64,000 nucleotides of DNA from assembly GCF_014642405.1 (NCBI RefSeq), contig NZ_BMIN01000020.1, positions 1-64,000 on the forward strand, in the 5' to 3' direction. Shown here one piece after another: positions 43,322 to 52,682 of this stretch (positions are counted from its first letter, which is position 1; every line of letters begins with the position of its first letter). Below the pieces are notes generated by a model. That model saw nothing but the letters and a program-made list of their open reading frames with translations. It was not told the DNA's origin and ran no database searches. Source of the stretch: Pontibacillus salipaludis. Its GTDB lineage: Bacteria > Bacillota > Bacilli > Bacillales > BH030062. The translations under genes were made by a program, and so were the position numbers.

Positions 43322-44320
43322 TTATTCGACATCTCTTCTAGTAGGAGGAGCCATAAACTCAGGACCTACAGGGTCTTTAATGTTCTTAACTAGAATTTCG
43401 TCAATGTCTTTTTGGGTATCTTCATCAATCTTAAAGTCCATCACTTCATCAATTGGATCCATTTGTTCTGGCTTACGTCCACCCCAAAGGGCTGTTCCTG
43501 TACCAGGTTGATCTAGAATGAATCGAAGAGCCAGGTGGATAATCCGTTTGTCGAAACGATTTTGAGCTAACTGATCAAGCTCGTTCACTGCATTTAGGTA
43601 TTGTTCATAACGTGGCTGCTGGAATTTAGGATCATTGTTTCGAAGGTCATCTCCATTAAATTGTGTATCCTTTGTCATCTTTCCTGTTAATAACCCACGG
43701 CATAAGCTTCCGTATAACAGCGTATGAAGGCCATGCTCTTGTACATACGGCAGTATATCGTCTTCAATTCCTCGCTCAAACATATTATACGGAGGTTGTA
43801 CCGTATGAATGGGAGCAGCTTCACGGAATGTATCCATTTGCTCTGGAGAGAAGTTGCTTACCCCGATTGAACGTATTTTGCCTTGCTTATATAAGTAGTA
43901 AAGAGCTTCAGCAGTTTCTTCAATTGGCACGGTAGGATCCGGCCAATGAACCTGATAAATGTCGATATAGTCAGTTTGAAGTCGACGTAGAGAGTCATCA
44001 ATTTCTTTATGGATGCGTTGTTTGGATGCATCACGGAAAACTTGTTCGTCTTTCCAGTTCATTGCTACTTTCGTTGCTAGTGTGATTTGATCACGGCCAC
44101 CATATTGTTGAATGGCTTTGCCGACAATTTCTTCAGAACGTCCAAAGCCATAAACCGGTGCAGTGTCAATAAGCTTGACGCCTTTATCTAAAGCAGCATG
44201 GATTGTTTTAATGGACTGATCTTCGTCAGTTCCACCCCACATCCAGCCACCAATGGCCCATGTTCCTAGTCCGATGCGTGAAGTTTCGATTCCCGTATTG
44301 CTGACTTGCATGTTTTCCAT
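43322..44320 (-). CDS. Aldo/keto reductase
   Basis: This 332-residue TIM-barrel AKR has catalytic Asp and Tyr in LIDTAPVYGFGRSEE, the Lys region TLATKVAMN and the His in IYQVHWPDP. IRSIGVSNFSPEQM and the C-terminal NADPH-binding GTGTALWGGRKPEQ follow. It is close to the IolS/YccK group of Bacillus general aldehyde reductases. The start follows GGAGGTG. Single gene. Confidence 0.9.
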   Translation of the reverse strand: MENMQVSNTGIETSRIGLGTWAIGGWMWGGTDEDQSIKTIHAALDKGVKLIDTAPVYGFGRSEEIVGKAIQQYGGRDQITLATKVAMNWKDEQVFRDASKQRIHKEIDDSLRRLQTDYIDIYQVHWPDPTVPIEETAEALYYLYKQGKIRSIGVSNFSPEQMDTFREAAPIHTVQPPYNMFERGIEDDILPYVQEHGLHTLLYGSLCRGLLTGKMTKDTQFNGDDLRNNDPKFQQPRYEQYLNAVNELDQLAQNRFDKRIIHLALRFILDQPGTGTALWGGRKPEQMDPIDEVMDFKIDEDTQKDIDEILVKNIKDPVGPEFMAPPTRRDVE

Positions 44321-44419
44321 TGTTTCACCTCCAAAGGTTGGTAGCCTTAGCTACTCTCTAGCGAAGTTTACCCGCTAGTTATATAGACTAATCATTTAAA
44401 TAGGTTTTTCAGATGCATG

Positions 44420-44459
44420 AAAAAAGAAGACCTCTCTTATGAAAAGAAAGGCCTTCTTG
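44420..44459 (-). terminator. Terminator after osmC-like gene
   Basis: Minus strand GAAGGCCTTTCTT-TTCA-TAAGAGAGGTCTTC followed by TTTTTT. Confidence 0.78.
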
Positions 44460-44465
44460 TTTAAC

Positions 44466-44903
44466 TTAAGCTTTCGTCCAGTTTGTAACCATATCAACAT
44501 CTGCGTTATATAAGGTTTGGAATACAGGACAACGATCATCTGTTTTATCCTTTAATTCTTGAATACGTTCATCAGGTTCACTTGTTTTAATTTGAGCGTT
44601 AACAGTTACAGTTTGGAAGTGACGACGCACTCCTTCAGTTCCCATCATGCCACGAGGGTCTAATTCTCCGCGAATTTCGAACTCAATGCCCTGCAAGTCA
44701 AAGTCCATTTCACTTGCAACCATGTTAGCTACAGCATTTTCACAGCCTGCTAAAGCAGCTAATAGAGTTTCAAGTGGATTAGCACCCTCGTCAGTTCCAC
44801 CTTGCTGTTCGGGCTCATCGATAATAATTGTGTGTTTCTTAGCTTTTGCTTCTACCTTTGCACCTTCTGCAGTGGCTTTAACTCTCATTTGAACATTACT
44901 CAT
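44466..44903 (-). CDS. OsmC/Ohr-family protein (YhfA-like)
   Basis: This 145-residue protein has the two conserved cysteines of OsmC-fold peroxidases in LAALAGCENAVANM (about Cys54) and DRCPVFQTL (about Cys125). It belongs to the OsmC subgroup resembling YhfA. It probably reduces organic peroxides or reacts with thiol-modifying compounds. It overlaps by eight bases with the tetR gene upstream, forming a regulator-target operon. Confidence 0.87.
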   Translation of the reverse strand: MSNVQMRVKATAEGAKVEAKAKKHTIIIDEPEQQGGTDEGANPLETLLAALAGCENAVANMVASEMDFDLQGIEFEIRGELDPRGMMGTEGVRRHFQTVTVNAQIKTSEPDERIQELKDKTDDRCPVFQTLYNADVDMVTNWTKA

Positions 44904-45489
44904 GTGAATGACTCCTTTGATGTAAAAGTGTATTTTTTAAAATCCAAACAGTGTTTTCAATAGGTTTAGACGTTTGCTTGACCTTCGCCATTAAAATCGC
45001 GCCCTCAATTGAGCTAATGATATGCTCAGCGTAATCATAGGCACGTTGATCCGAGATGAGGTTTGCATCTTTTAATGTTTCACTAAGCGCCATAGCCCAT
45101 TCATGGAAAAAGAAAGCGATTCGTTCACGAAAAGAGGCGTCATGTTCACTCATTTCAATGGCTAAGTTTCCAAATGGACATCCTTTTTTTACATTAGAAT
45201 CTTGGAAAGATCCAAGGGTTTCCTCAAGCATATGATGAATTCTTGTATTAGCAGGTGATTCCCCTTGAAGAATCTCTTCGATCATTCTCGATTTCCAGGT
45301 GTCTATATAGCGATCGATAACGGCTATGCCGAGATCATGTTTCGTTTTAAAATAATGGAAGAACTTTCCTTTCCCGATACCTGAACTGACTAAAATATCA
45401 TTAATGGAAGTGGATTGGTATCCTTTCGAACGGATTACATCAGCAGCCACCGATATAATCTCTTCTTTTGCCAAGGCACCTTTATTCAT
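44896..45489 (-). CDS. TetR-family regulator of the OsmC operon
   Basis: This protein has 197 residues from ATG 45489 behind GGAAGAG. The HTH lies at about 8-55 (IISVAADVIRSKGYQSTSIN, SGIGKGKFFHYFKTKHDLG). The ligand domain contains KKGCPFGNLAIEMSEHDASF, as in YxaF/LmrA-like and thiol-reactive TetR proteins; the Cys is a possible redox or electrophile sensor. A perfect palindrome precedes the gene (45512-45525). Autorepression of tetR-osmC is likely. Confidence 0.85.
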   Translation of the reverse strand: MNKGALAKEEIISVAADVIRSKGYQSTSINDILVSSGIGKGKFFHYFKTKHDLGIAVIDRYIDTWKSRMIEEILQGESPANTRIHHMLEETLGSFQDSNVKKGCPFGNLAIEMSEHDASFRERIAFFFHEWAMALSETLKDANLISDQRAYDYAEHIISSIEGAILMAKVKQTSKPIENTVWILKNTLLHQRSHSHE

Positions 45490-45511
45490 TAAGAACACTC
45501 TTCCTTTCAAA

Positions 45512-45525
45512 ACCAACCGGTTGGT
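45512..45525 (-). promoter_or_regulatory. TetR operator before the tetR-osmC operon
   Basis: Perfect 14-bp dyad ACCAACCGGTTGGT, 22 bases before the tetR start codon. Confidence 0.7.
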
Positions 45526-45643
45526 ATGGTTATACAGTAAATGATTCTCGAATTGATGACAATAAATGTGCTTGAATAAACATTTTCATAAATTCGACGA
45601 CTTCTGAATAAAGTAGTACTAGCTTTATGAGGAGGTTTCTACA

Positions 45644-46180
45644 ATGATTAAAGTATCTCAAGGGTCCGCTCTTATTTTGTGTTTGCTTTTTTTTATTATA
45701 CTTAGTTGGGTTGGTCTTATACGGGCGGAGGATATGATTGTGCCAGAAGGATCCTTTTCTCAGGAGACTGTCGCTTTCCCTGAAGCCATAACGTACGTAG
45801 ATACAGTTAAAGAACTTGAAAACACAGTCGGGTCATCTGTCTCTACATTTAATGTACTACCAGACTCTTTCGAACGAATCAGCATGGGTTATAAAAAGGT
45901 AGATGAGGGGTCTTTTTTGACAAGGCAAACATTCATCCGTTATCCCAACGGGAAAATGACGTTTGAACAAGGACCGAAATTTTCCAAAAAAGAAGTTATC
46001 TCATCACAATCAACGGATATGACAGAATTAGTGTTGAATGGACAAGTCTTTCACATGAATATGGAACAGGAGAAGGCAGATTATGTGGTATGGGAAAATG
46101 GTGCGAACGTATATGCTGTATCCACGAACGAATCATTTTCTATAGAAGAATGGAAGATTTTGCTGAGTTCATTACAATAA
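45644..46180 (+). CDS. Exported/anchored protein, DUF4367-like, 178 aa
   Basis: An N-terminal TM or uncleaved signal (about 8-27, ALILCLLFFIILSWVGLIRA) precedes an extracellular domain. VLPDSFERISMGYK, QTFIRYPNGKMTFEQG and a final WKILLSSLQ recall DUF4367 domains found in anti-sigma and sporulation-related proteins. The assignment is tentative. The start follows GAGGAGG. Single gene. Confidence 0.65.
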   Translation: MIKVSQGSALILCLLFFIILSWVGLIRAEDMIVPEGSFSQETVAFPEAITYVDTVKELENTVGSSVSTFNVLPDSFERISMGYKKVDEGSFLTRQTFIRYPNGKMTFEQGPKFSKKEVISSQSTDMTELVLNGQVFHMNMEQEKADYVVWENGANVYAVSTNESFSIEEWKILLSSLQ

Positions 46181-46190
46181 GAGAACAGAC

Positions 46191-46219
46191 GCCTTAACGG
46201 TTCGTTCGTTAAGGCTTTC
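46191..46219 (+). terminator. Terminator
   Basis: GCCTTAACG-GTTCGTT-CGTTAAGGC followed by TTTCT, a weak tail. Confidence 0.65.
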
Positions 46220-46281
46220 TATATGCCACTATACAATTATCTGAAAATTCATATTATAATGTAGGTAAGGGAGGGAACTGT

Positions 46282-48657
46282 ATGGAAGTTGGAGCAAAAC
46301 CTATAAAAAGAAGGTATTTAAAAAGATGGCATAAAATAAGTTTGATCCTTGTGGCATTTATCATTACATCTGGGATAGGAGTGCTCATTTTTGTAAACGA
46401 TTACATAAATCGAAGTATACCTCAAACGAACGGGAGTATCCAGATTACCGGGTTAAAAGCGCCTGTCAACGTAACGCGGGACCAAGATGGAGTCCCTCAT
46501 ATTGAGGCAAGTAACAGTAAGGACTTATTTATGGTACAAGGGTATATTCAAGCACAGGAACGCTTGTTTCAAATGGACATGGCTAGGAGACAAGCATCAG
46601 GAACGTTAAGTGAAGTGGCGGGCATGAAAGCATTAGATCAAGATAAATATTTCCGTACGTTAGGACTTAGGAGAGCTGCTGCAAAGTCTTATAATGAGTA
46701 TTCTGATGAAGCTAAACAAGTTATGGAGTGGTACGCAGATGGTGTGAATGCTTATATTAAACAAGCAAAAAAGGATCAAACACTTCCCATTGAGTTTACC
46801 TTAATGGGGGCAGCACCAGAAGTATGGACCTCTATAGATTCTTTAACGATTGGAAAATACATGGCGTTTGATCTTGGTGGCCATTGGGAAAGACAAGCTT
46901 TTCATTATTATTTGCTTCAACAGTATCCAAAACAGAAAGCCTATGAATTGTTTTCTAGCTATCCAGAAGAAGCGCCAACGATCATCAATGAGGGTGAAAT
47001 AGATATTGAATCAAGTTTCGAGAGTGCAATTATTCCGCATGCGTTCAACGGGAGTAACAACTGGGTGGTGGGCGGAAGTAAAACAAAATCGGGAAATCCT
47101 TTGTTAGCAGATGATCCACATTTAGGGTTAGCAACTCCCTCAATCTGGTTGCAAATGAAATTAGATTCACCTGGTTACCAAGTAAGTGGGGTTATATTTG
47201 CAGGGATTCCAGGTATTATCTTAGGACATAACAAAGATATAGCATGGGGAGTAACGAATACAGGGCCAGATGTACAACAACTCTATCTGGAAAAGAGGAA
47301 TCCAGATAATAAGTATGAATATCTTTATGAGGGTAGTTATGAAAAAGCAAGAGTGTTTAAAGAAACAATTAAAGTAAAAGACGAAGAATCTGTTGAATAT
47401 GAGGTGGTGGAGACGAGGCATGGTCCAGTTCTATCAGAATTCGCAGAAGATAGTGGAAAGGGAACGGTTCTATCTTTAAGGTGGACAGCCCTTGATGCTT
47501 CGACTGAGCTTGAGGCGATCCTTGAAATCAACCAAGCTACAAATTGGAAGGAATTCGAGAAAGGGTTAGAGAAATTCCTAGTTCCAGCCCAAAACTTTGT
47601 GTTTGCGAGTAAGGATGGAACCATCGCTTATAAAGCAAATGGTAAGATCCCGATCTATGAAAATGGAGCAGATGCCCTTTTGCCGTTAGAAGGTTGGGAA
47701 GAAGATAATGAATGGAGGGGATTTATTCCTTTTGAAGAATTACCTACAGTTATGAATCCTGAGAAAGGGTTCATCGCGACTGCAAACAATAAAGTTGTTG
47801 GTGAACAATATCCCTACCACATATCAAATAATTGGGCTCAACCTTATCGTTATATGCGCATTGATGAGGTGCTTCAAACAAGAAGTGATTTTACAAAAGA
47901 AGACATGAAAGACTTGCAGATGGATCAGGTAAATCTCCAAGCTCGTGAGTTTGTCCCGGTGTTTTTAAACTATATAGGGTCTGAAGGGTTGTCACAAAGG
48001 GAGAGAGAAGCGGTCAAATTGTTAAAGGGATGGGATTATGTTGACGATGTAAGCGCCCCTCAGCCTCTTCTGTTTCATACTTGGATGAATACGATTATGG
48101 ACCGCCTATATAGTGATATTCCACATTCAATGGATCGCTTATTTAAAGGAAAAGGTCAAACCACAGATGAACTGCTAAGAAAGGCATATGCAGGTAAAGA
48201 AACAGTGTGGGTGGAAGAGCAGGGAGGGATACAGCGTTTAATAGAAGAGACATTTACACAAACGGTAACTTCTTTAACCAAGCAGTACGGAGAAGAGACA
48301 AAGAAGTGGGAGTGGGGAGACTACCACAGGGTGGCTTTCAAACATCCTCTATCTTCTATTTCATTCTTAGACAGGTTCTTTAATAGTGAAGATCCAATAC
48401 CCGTCGGGGGAAGCCAAGTTACTGTTATGGCAGCAAGTTATGAGGAAGAAAGTGGTCTAGTAAACCATGGTGCGTCCTGGCGGTTTGTCTTAGATGGAAC
48501 TGACTTCACTACAGCTTCTCATATTGTAGGCCCAGGTCAGTCCGGTCACTTCAGAAGTCCTTGGTATCATGATCAGCGTGAAGACTGGGTGAATGGGGAG
48601 TATCATAAAACGATTTTAAATAAGCCTGAGGGGGAAACCTTGACACTTATTCCGTAA
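46282..48657 (+). CDS. Penicillin acylase-family Ntn hydrolase
   Basis: This 791-residue protein has an N-terminal membrane anchor (about 18-38), an alpha-chain region beginning GLKAPVNVTRDQDGVPHIEA and a spacer. Self-cleavage occurs before Ser258 in FNGSNNWVVGGS, the nucleophile of the mature beta chain. The beta chain includes ANNKVVG with the oxyanion-hole Asn. Family members cleave penicillins, N-acyl amino acids or acyl-homoserine lactones outside the cell. The substrate cannot be told here. It is full length, with its own terminator. Confidence 0.92.
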   Translation: MEVGAKPIKRRYLKRWHKISLILVAFIITSGIGVLIFVNDYINRSIPQTNGSIQITGLKAPVNVTRDQDGVPHIEASNSKDLFMVQGYIQAQERLFQMDMARRQASGTLSEVAGMKALDQDKYFRTLGLRRAAAKSYNEYSDEAKQVMEWYADGVNAYIKQAKKDQTLPIEFTLMGAAPEVWTSIDSLTIGKYMAFDLGGHWERQAFHYYLLQQYPKQKAYELFSSYPEEAPTIINEGEIDIESSFESAIIPHAFNGSNNWVVGGSKTKSGNPLLADDPHLGLATPSIWLQMKLDSPGYQVSGVIFAGIPGIILGHNKDIAWGVTNTGPDVQQLYLEKRNPDNKYEYLYEGSYEKARVFKETIKVKDEESVEYEVVETRHGPVLSEFAEDSGKGTVLSLRWTALDASTELEAILEINQATNWKEFEKGLEKFLVPAQNFVFASKDGTIAYKANGKIPIYENGADALLPLEGWEEDNEWRGFIPFEELPTVMNPEKGFIATANNKVVGEQYPYHISNNWAQPYRYMRIDEVLQTRSDFTKEDMKDLQMDQVNLQAREFVPVFLNYIGSEGLSQREREAVKLLKGWDYVDDVSAPQPLLFHTWMNTIMDRLYSDIPHSMDRLFKGKGQTTDELLRKAYAGKETVWVEEQGGIQRLIEETFTQTVTSLTKQYGEETKKWEWGDYHRVAFKHPLSSISFLDRFFNSEDPIPVGGSQVTVMAASYEEESGLVNHGASWRFVLDGTDFTTASHIVGPGQSGHFRSPWYHDQREDWVNGEYHKTILNKPEGETLTLIP

Positions 48658-48662
48658 ATATA

Positions 48663-48700
48663 AAAAACAAGCTGGCTCTAATTGAGTCAGCTTGTTTTTT
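48663..48700 (+). terminator. Terminator after the acylase gene
   Basis: AAAAACAAGCTGGCTC-TAATT-GAGTCAGCTTGTTTTT. Confidence 0.85.
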
Positions 48701-48873
48701 ATATTATAGAGATCCATACATTTTATAGTTACATGAGTGCAAATGATAAATAAGGAAGGTTATGGATAAGATTTGAAAGGGTATTCTTCTAATGAGTGTG
48801 CATCAGATTTGTTAGTAAGGTAAAGCTAAATACAACATGACATGAATTTTAGAAGTGGATGGAGGCTAGTTCA

Positions 48874-50097
48874 ATGCACGGGTTTCATGAAGTATTTATG
48901 CAGATATTAGTGTTACTAGCTATCTCGATCACCGTGATTGGGATTGCTAAGCTCATAAAAGAGCCTTATTCAATCGCACTTGTACTTGTTGGAGTGTTAT
49001 TAGGGGTGACTGAGATTCCTTTCATCGAAGAAGCGGAATCCTACATAACTCAGTCTTCAGTTTTTCAGGCGATTATTATTTCACTTTTTTTACCTATTTT
49101 ATTAGGTGATGCTACACTCAAAATGCCATTTCACCATTTATATGGAATGAAAAAATTGGTTTTATCGCTTGCCTTTTTAGGAACTTTTATATCGTTTGTA
49201 GTGATTGGGTTTAGTGTATATTTTCTACTAGGTTTACCGATAGTAGTAGCCTTTACATTTGCAGCTCTTATGAGTGCGACTGACCCAATTAGTGTAATCT
49301 CCATCTTTAAAGATCTTGGTGTGCCAGAGAAAATGTCCACCATTATGGAAGGTGAGTCTTTATTCAATGATGGTATTGCAGTAGTGCTGTTTAAAATTTC
49401 CTCTATCTATTTGTTAACGTATATGGATATGGGCGCTGCTGGAGTTGGTAGTGGAGTTTTCTTATTCTTGAAATTTGCCATTGGAGGAGCGCTTGTTGGC
49501 TTAGTAATCGGATTTATCTTTTCCCAGGTTATTCGCATTTTTGATGACTACCCTCTTGAAATTGCTCTGTCTATGCTATTGTTTTTCGGAAGTTACTTTA
49601 TTGCCGAGCACTTTAAAGTATCAGGCGTTATTGCAGTAGTAATTGGAGGACTTCTATTTGGTAGTTACGGAAAGAAAATAGGAATGTCAGAAGAGACTAA
49701 GGTTAATATAAATACCTTTTGGGACACGATTACTTTGCTGGCTAATTCTATTATCTTCTTGATGGTTGGAATTGAAATTCGTGAGGTTGATTTTACTGGA
49801 AAATGGGGAATTATTGCGTTGGCAATCGTTATTGTTTTAGTTGGGCGAACGATTGCGATTTATACAGCAACTAGTTATATTTCACACCTGACTCAGAAAG
49901 AGCGATTCCTTGTGAACTGGGCTGGTCTTCGAGGGAGTTTATCCATAGCATTAGCTCTTAGTCTCCCGGCTGATTTCTCTGGACGCGAAGATATATTGCT
50001 TCTCACGTTCTCTGTCGTACTTTTCTCTTTAGTAGTACAAGGATTGACCATTAAGCCTCTTATTAAGAAATTTAATATGGCTAAAGGTACATCTTAA
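48874..50097 (+). CDS. NhaP-type Na+/H+ antiporter (CPA1)
   Basis: This protein has 407 residues from ATG 48874, eight bases after GGAGG. About 12-13 TM segments carry the CPA1 ion-site motifs SATDPISVISIF (with Asp) and MEGESLFNDGIAVVLF. VNWAGLRGSLSIALALSLP lies near the end. It lacks a long cytoplasmic tail. It exports Na+ (or K+) in exchange for H+, which fits life in salt or at high pH. Confidence 0.9.
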   Translation: MHGFHEVFMQILVLLAISITVIGIAKLIKEPYSIALVLVGVLLGVTEIPFIEEAESYITQSSVFQAIIISLFLPILLGDATLKMPFHHLYGMKKLVLSLAFLGTFISFVVIGFSVYFLLGLPIVVAFTFAALMSATDPISVISIFKDLGVPEKMSTIMEGESLFNDGIAVVLFKISSIYLLTYMDMGAAGVGSGVFLFLKFAIGGALVGLVIGFIFSQVIRIFDDYPLEIALSMLLFFGSYFIAEHFKVSGVIAVVIGGLLFGSYGKKIGMSEETKVNINTFWDTITLLANSIIFLMVGIEIREVDFTGKWGIIALAIVIVLVGRTIAIYTATSYISHLTQKERFLVNWAGLRGSLSIALALSLPADFSGREDILLLTFSVVLFSLVVQGLTIKPLIKKFNMAKGTS

Positions 50098-50099
50098 TA

Positions 50100-50134
50100 A
50101 ACAAGCCGCTTGCATACGCAAGCGGCTTGTTTTG
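50100..50134 (+). terminator. Terminator after nhaP
   Basis: AACAAGCCGCTTGC-ATAC-GCAAGCGGCTTGTT. Confidence 0.88.
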
Positions 50135-50180
50135 TTTAAATGCGTTAGGAAACCAGAGATTAGTCCCTTGCTGTATGTAG

Positions 50181-50220
50181 CTAGGTCAGGCTTTTTGGAC
50201 AACTCGTTTTCCTGTAGATT
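50181..50220. repeat. Relic of the MITE hairpin core
   Basis: GGCTTTTTGGACAACTCGTTTTCCTG resembles the arm GGGGACAACTCGCTTTCCTG of copy 3. There is no second arm or border, so it is at most a decayed fragment. Confidence 0.3.
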
Positions 50221-50246
50221 AATACTAAATAGTTAATGAACTTTTA

Positions 50247-50975
50247 TTAAGTTAATTGACCTTCAATCTGTTGTAAGGTGCTAATCAAATCATCATGGAT
50301 GACATAGTGAAATAAGCGGTCTTTAGGAGTTTCTTCTCGGTTAATAAGAGCCGTTGGGATCTTTCTCGAATATGCATACTCCGGTAAGAAGTTAAAGGGC
50401 ATTACAAGGAGAGATGTTCCTAAAACAAGTACAAGATCGGTTTGGTCAATAATTGCTTCAGCTCGATCGTGCTCTGTAATGGCGTCTCCGAACAAAACAA
50501 TATCAGGTTTCAATATAGTTCCGCACGTCTCACGTTCACAACGGGGAACCACACTGTTATTGATGTAATCCATATCATAAGAAGCCCCACAACCAGGACA
50601 AGTTGAAGTGGTTAAGGAACCATGATACTCAATAACGTTTGAGGAACCGGCTTTTTGATGTAATCCATCCACATTTTGCGTGATCACAGCAACCTTTTTC
50701 CCTTTTTCCTCGAGACTATGAATGAAACTGTGTACTTCATTTGGCTTATAGTTACGTAGAAGTTTAAGTTGAAAAATATCTTTATACTTCTTCCAAAAAT
50801 CATTTGGGTCTAAGTGAAAATATTGATTAGACATAAAGTATTCCCGTGATTCGTCTTCTGTCCAAATACCATTTGAAGAGCGAAAATCAGGGATGCCACT
50901 TGCTGTACTTACACCTGCACCCGTTAATACTGTAATATGATTGGCTTGGTTCAGTTCTTGTATAAGTTGATCCAT
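50247..50975 (-). CDS. NAD-dependent protein deacylase (sirtuin, Sir2/CobB)
   Basis: This 242-residue protein has the full sirtuin set: GAGVSTASGIPDFRS (NAD), ITQNVDGLHQKAG and catalytic His in EYHGSL. The structural zinc Cys pairs are CPGC and CERETC. ALINREETP follows. It removes acetyl or other acyl groups from protein lysines using NAD+ in the cytoplasm. In B. subtilis SrtN is the equivalent. It is followed by a nitroreductase gene on the same strand upstream (66-base gap), possibly unrelated. Confidence 0.92.
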   Translation of the reverse strand: MDQLIQELNQANHITVLTGAGVSTASGIPDFRSSNGIWTEDESREYFMSNQYFHLDPNDFWKKYKDIFQLKLLRNYKPNEVHSFIHSLEEKGKKVAVITQNVDGLHQKAGSSNVIEYHGSLTTSTCPGCGASYDMDYINNSVVPRCERETCGTILKPDIVLFGDAITEHDRAEAIIDQTDLVLVLGTSLLVMPFNFLPEYAYSRKIPTALINREETPKDRLFHYVIHDDLISTLQQIEGQLT

Positions 50976-51041
50976 CTTATCCTATCCTTTAAAGGTTTTA
51001 CACTATTGTAGCAAACACATTAAAACGGACTAAAGACTAAG

Positions 51042-51782
51042 TTAGCGCTTGTTAAATCCTTTGGATCGAACAAAATCACTAACATCCATTCTCATAGGAT
51101 GACTGAAACGACGAATCATTTGATCTGTCCATGAGTCCAATCGTGAGTTTTGCTGACGGTTCTTATAATATTCTTGTATGGTTTGATCAAAAGTACGTAG
51201 GTCATCGGATTGGTCCTTGTTATACGTGTTCACATGATAAACTGCTCGTTTTGGTAGGCGTGGTTTTTGTTCGGTTTGCTTATTTGGATAACCTACAACC
51301 ATACCAAATAACGGGATGACGTGTGTTGGTAATTGTAATAGTTGGTCTACGCGCTCGATGTTATTTCTAATACTTCCGATGTAGCACATTCCAAGCCCCA
51401 TTGATTCAGCGGCAATGGCTCCGTTTTGTGCAGCAAGTGAAGCATCGATCGAAGACACGAGAAAATGTTCTGTGTTCTCGATATTTTGAATCATGTCTTG
51501 TTTTTGTAAATCAGATGCAAGAATTTGGTGTCTGTATAAGTCAGCACAAAAAATGAAAAGGTGTCCGTTATCTTTAACGTACGACTGTCCTGTTATATCC
51601 GCTAGTTCTTCCTTTTTCTCTTGATCTGTGACTCCGATAATTGAGTAAGCTTGCATATAGCTAGAAGTTGAAGCCATTTGGGCTGCTTCCACAACGGTAT
51701 TAATTTGCTCTTCTGTTAACACCTTATCCGTAAATGATCGAATTGAGCGGTGTTGCAATAGAGTTTCTAGAGTTTGATTCAT
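51042..51782 (-). CDS. NADPH-dependent nitroreductase/FMN reductase (NfrA-like)
   Basis: This protein has 246 residues from ATG 51782 behind GAAGGAG. It opens with LETLLQHRSIRSFTDKVLT (FMN-phosphate HRSIR motif), then QMASTSSYMQAYSIIGV, AAESMGLGMCYIGSIRNN and GMVVGYP. This is the NfrA1/Frp group of the nitroreductase fold. It uses NAD(P)H to reduce FMN, nitro compounds, quinones or peroxides and is stress-linked in Bacillus. Confidence 0.9.
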   Translation of the reverse strand: MNQTLETLLQHRSIRSFTDKVLTEEQINTVVEAAQMASTSSYMQAYSIIGVTDQEKKEELADITGQSYVKDNGHLFIFCADLYRHQILASDLQKQDMIQNIENTEHFLVSSIDASLAAQNGAIAAESMGLGMCYIGSIRNNIERVDQLLQLPTHVIPLFGMVVGYPNKQTEQKPRLPKRAVYHVNTYNKDQSDDLRTFDQTIQEYYKNRQQNSRLDSWTDQMIRRFSHPMRMDVSDFVRSKGFNKR

Positions 51783-51803
51783 AGCATAGATCTCCTTCAC
51801 CAT

Positions 51804-52289
51804 TCATTTGTACTTTTATGGTACCTCTTATTGAAGCAATTCTTCAAAAAATATGATTTTAATTTTTTATAGTGAGGAACAATAAGTGTAAAATTATTAT
51901 TTCAGGCGAATAGTAAAATCTATATTAAGAAAACACAATTATTATTAAAAGACGGGTTACATAATATAGGAAACAAATGGTATAGTGGTTAAAAGTGTCC
52001 TGCTTTGTGTTAGGATATAATGTATAACATCAATTACTTCCTTATAGCACGTGTTTCCTCTTGACCTCTTGGAAACAAATCATCTGCAGATTCTTCACTC
52101 AGTACCCTCTTCTAAAATGCTAAGTACCAGTACCATTATAGCTTTATTGAAATAACATTAAAAGTTGTATAATATTACAAGATTCGTAGAATAATTGTCT
52201 AATCATTGTAGAGGAGTTGTTATAGTTCTGACGCTTGTCACTAAAACTTTACGCTTTTGCTTAGTTCTTAAAAAAGGTGAGGATAACTC
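51804..52289. other. 486-bp gap with no recognised gene
   Basis: AT-rich sequence between divergent genes. A TATAAT-like box follows TTGTGTTAGGA near 52005-52020. No hairpin terminator, repeat or RNA family was recognised, and no coding frame with a ribosome binding site was found before 52290. Confidence 0.4.
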
Positions 52290-52646
52290 ATGGGGGAATT
52301 GATCGATTTTCAAACTAGACGAGCGAGAAAAGATTTAAAGAAGTCTGCAGGGAATAAAGGGGTTATTTACGAAATCTACTTAACAGTAGTAAAGTACGTA
52401 AATGAAAACTTACAGAAAGAGTTTGAGAAGCCGGTTGAGAATATCAATACCAAAACTCCACTCTCTTACGTTTTCCAAGGGGAAAGTGACCGTTTTCGTT
52501 CTTCGTTCGGTGAATTAATGAATTATTGGGATTTGCCAGGCGGCGGCTTGGATGAAGTTCCTTATGGAGAAGAATTTCAATACTTTAAAACCGTAGAGGA
52601 CCTTTGTTGGTTTATTGAGAAACGTGTAAGAAAGTCAAATAATTAA
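52290..52646 (+). CDS. Hypothetical protein, 118 aa
   Basis: A soluble protein starting MGELIDFQTRRARKDLKKSA, a style of opening seen in several small conserved Bacillaceae proteins. It has a central helical part and a Trp/aromatic C-terminus (YFKTVEDLCWFIEKRV). ATG follows AAAGGTGAGGA. No family is known to me. Single gene with a terminator. Confidence 0.65.
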   Translation: MGELIDFQTRRARKDLKKSAGNKGVIYEIYLTVVKYVNENLQKEFEKPVENINTKTPLSYVFQGESDRFRSSFGELMNYWDLPGGGLDEVPYGEEFQYFKTVEDLCWFIEKRVRKSNN

Positions 52647-52649
52647 GGG

Positions 52650-52682
52650 GGTGGGTGTCCAAAGTAGAGGGCACCCCTTTTT
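52650..52682. terminator. Bidirectional terminator
   Basis: GGGTGTCC-AAAGTAGA-GGGCACCC then TTTTTT, between convergent genes. Confidence 0.7.
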
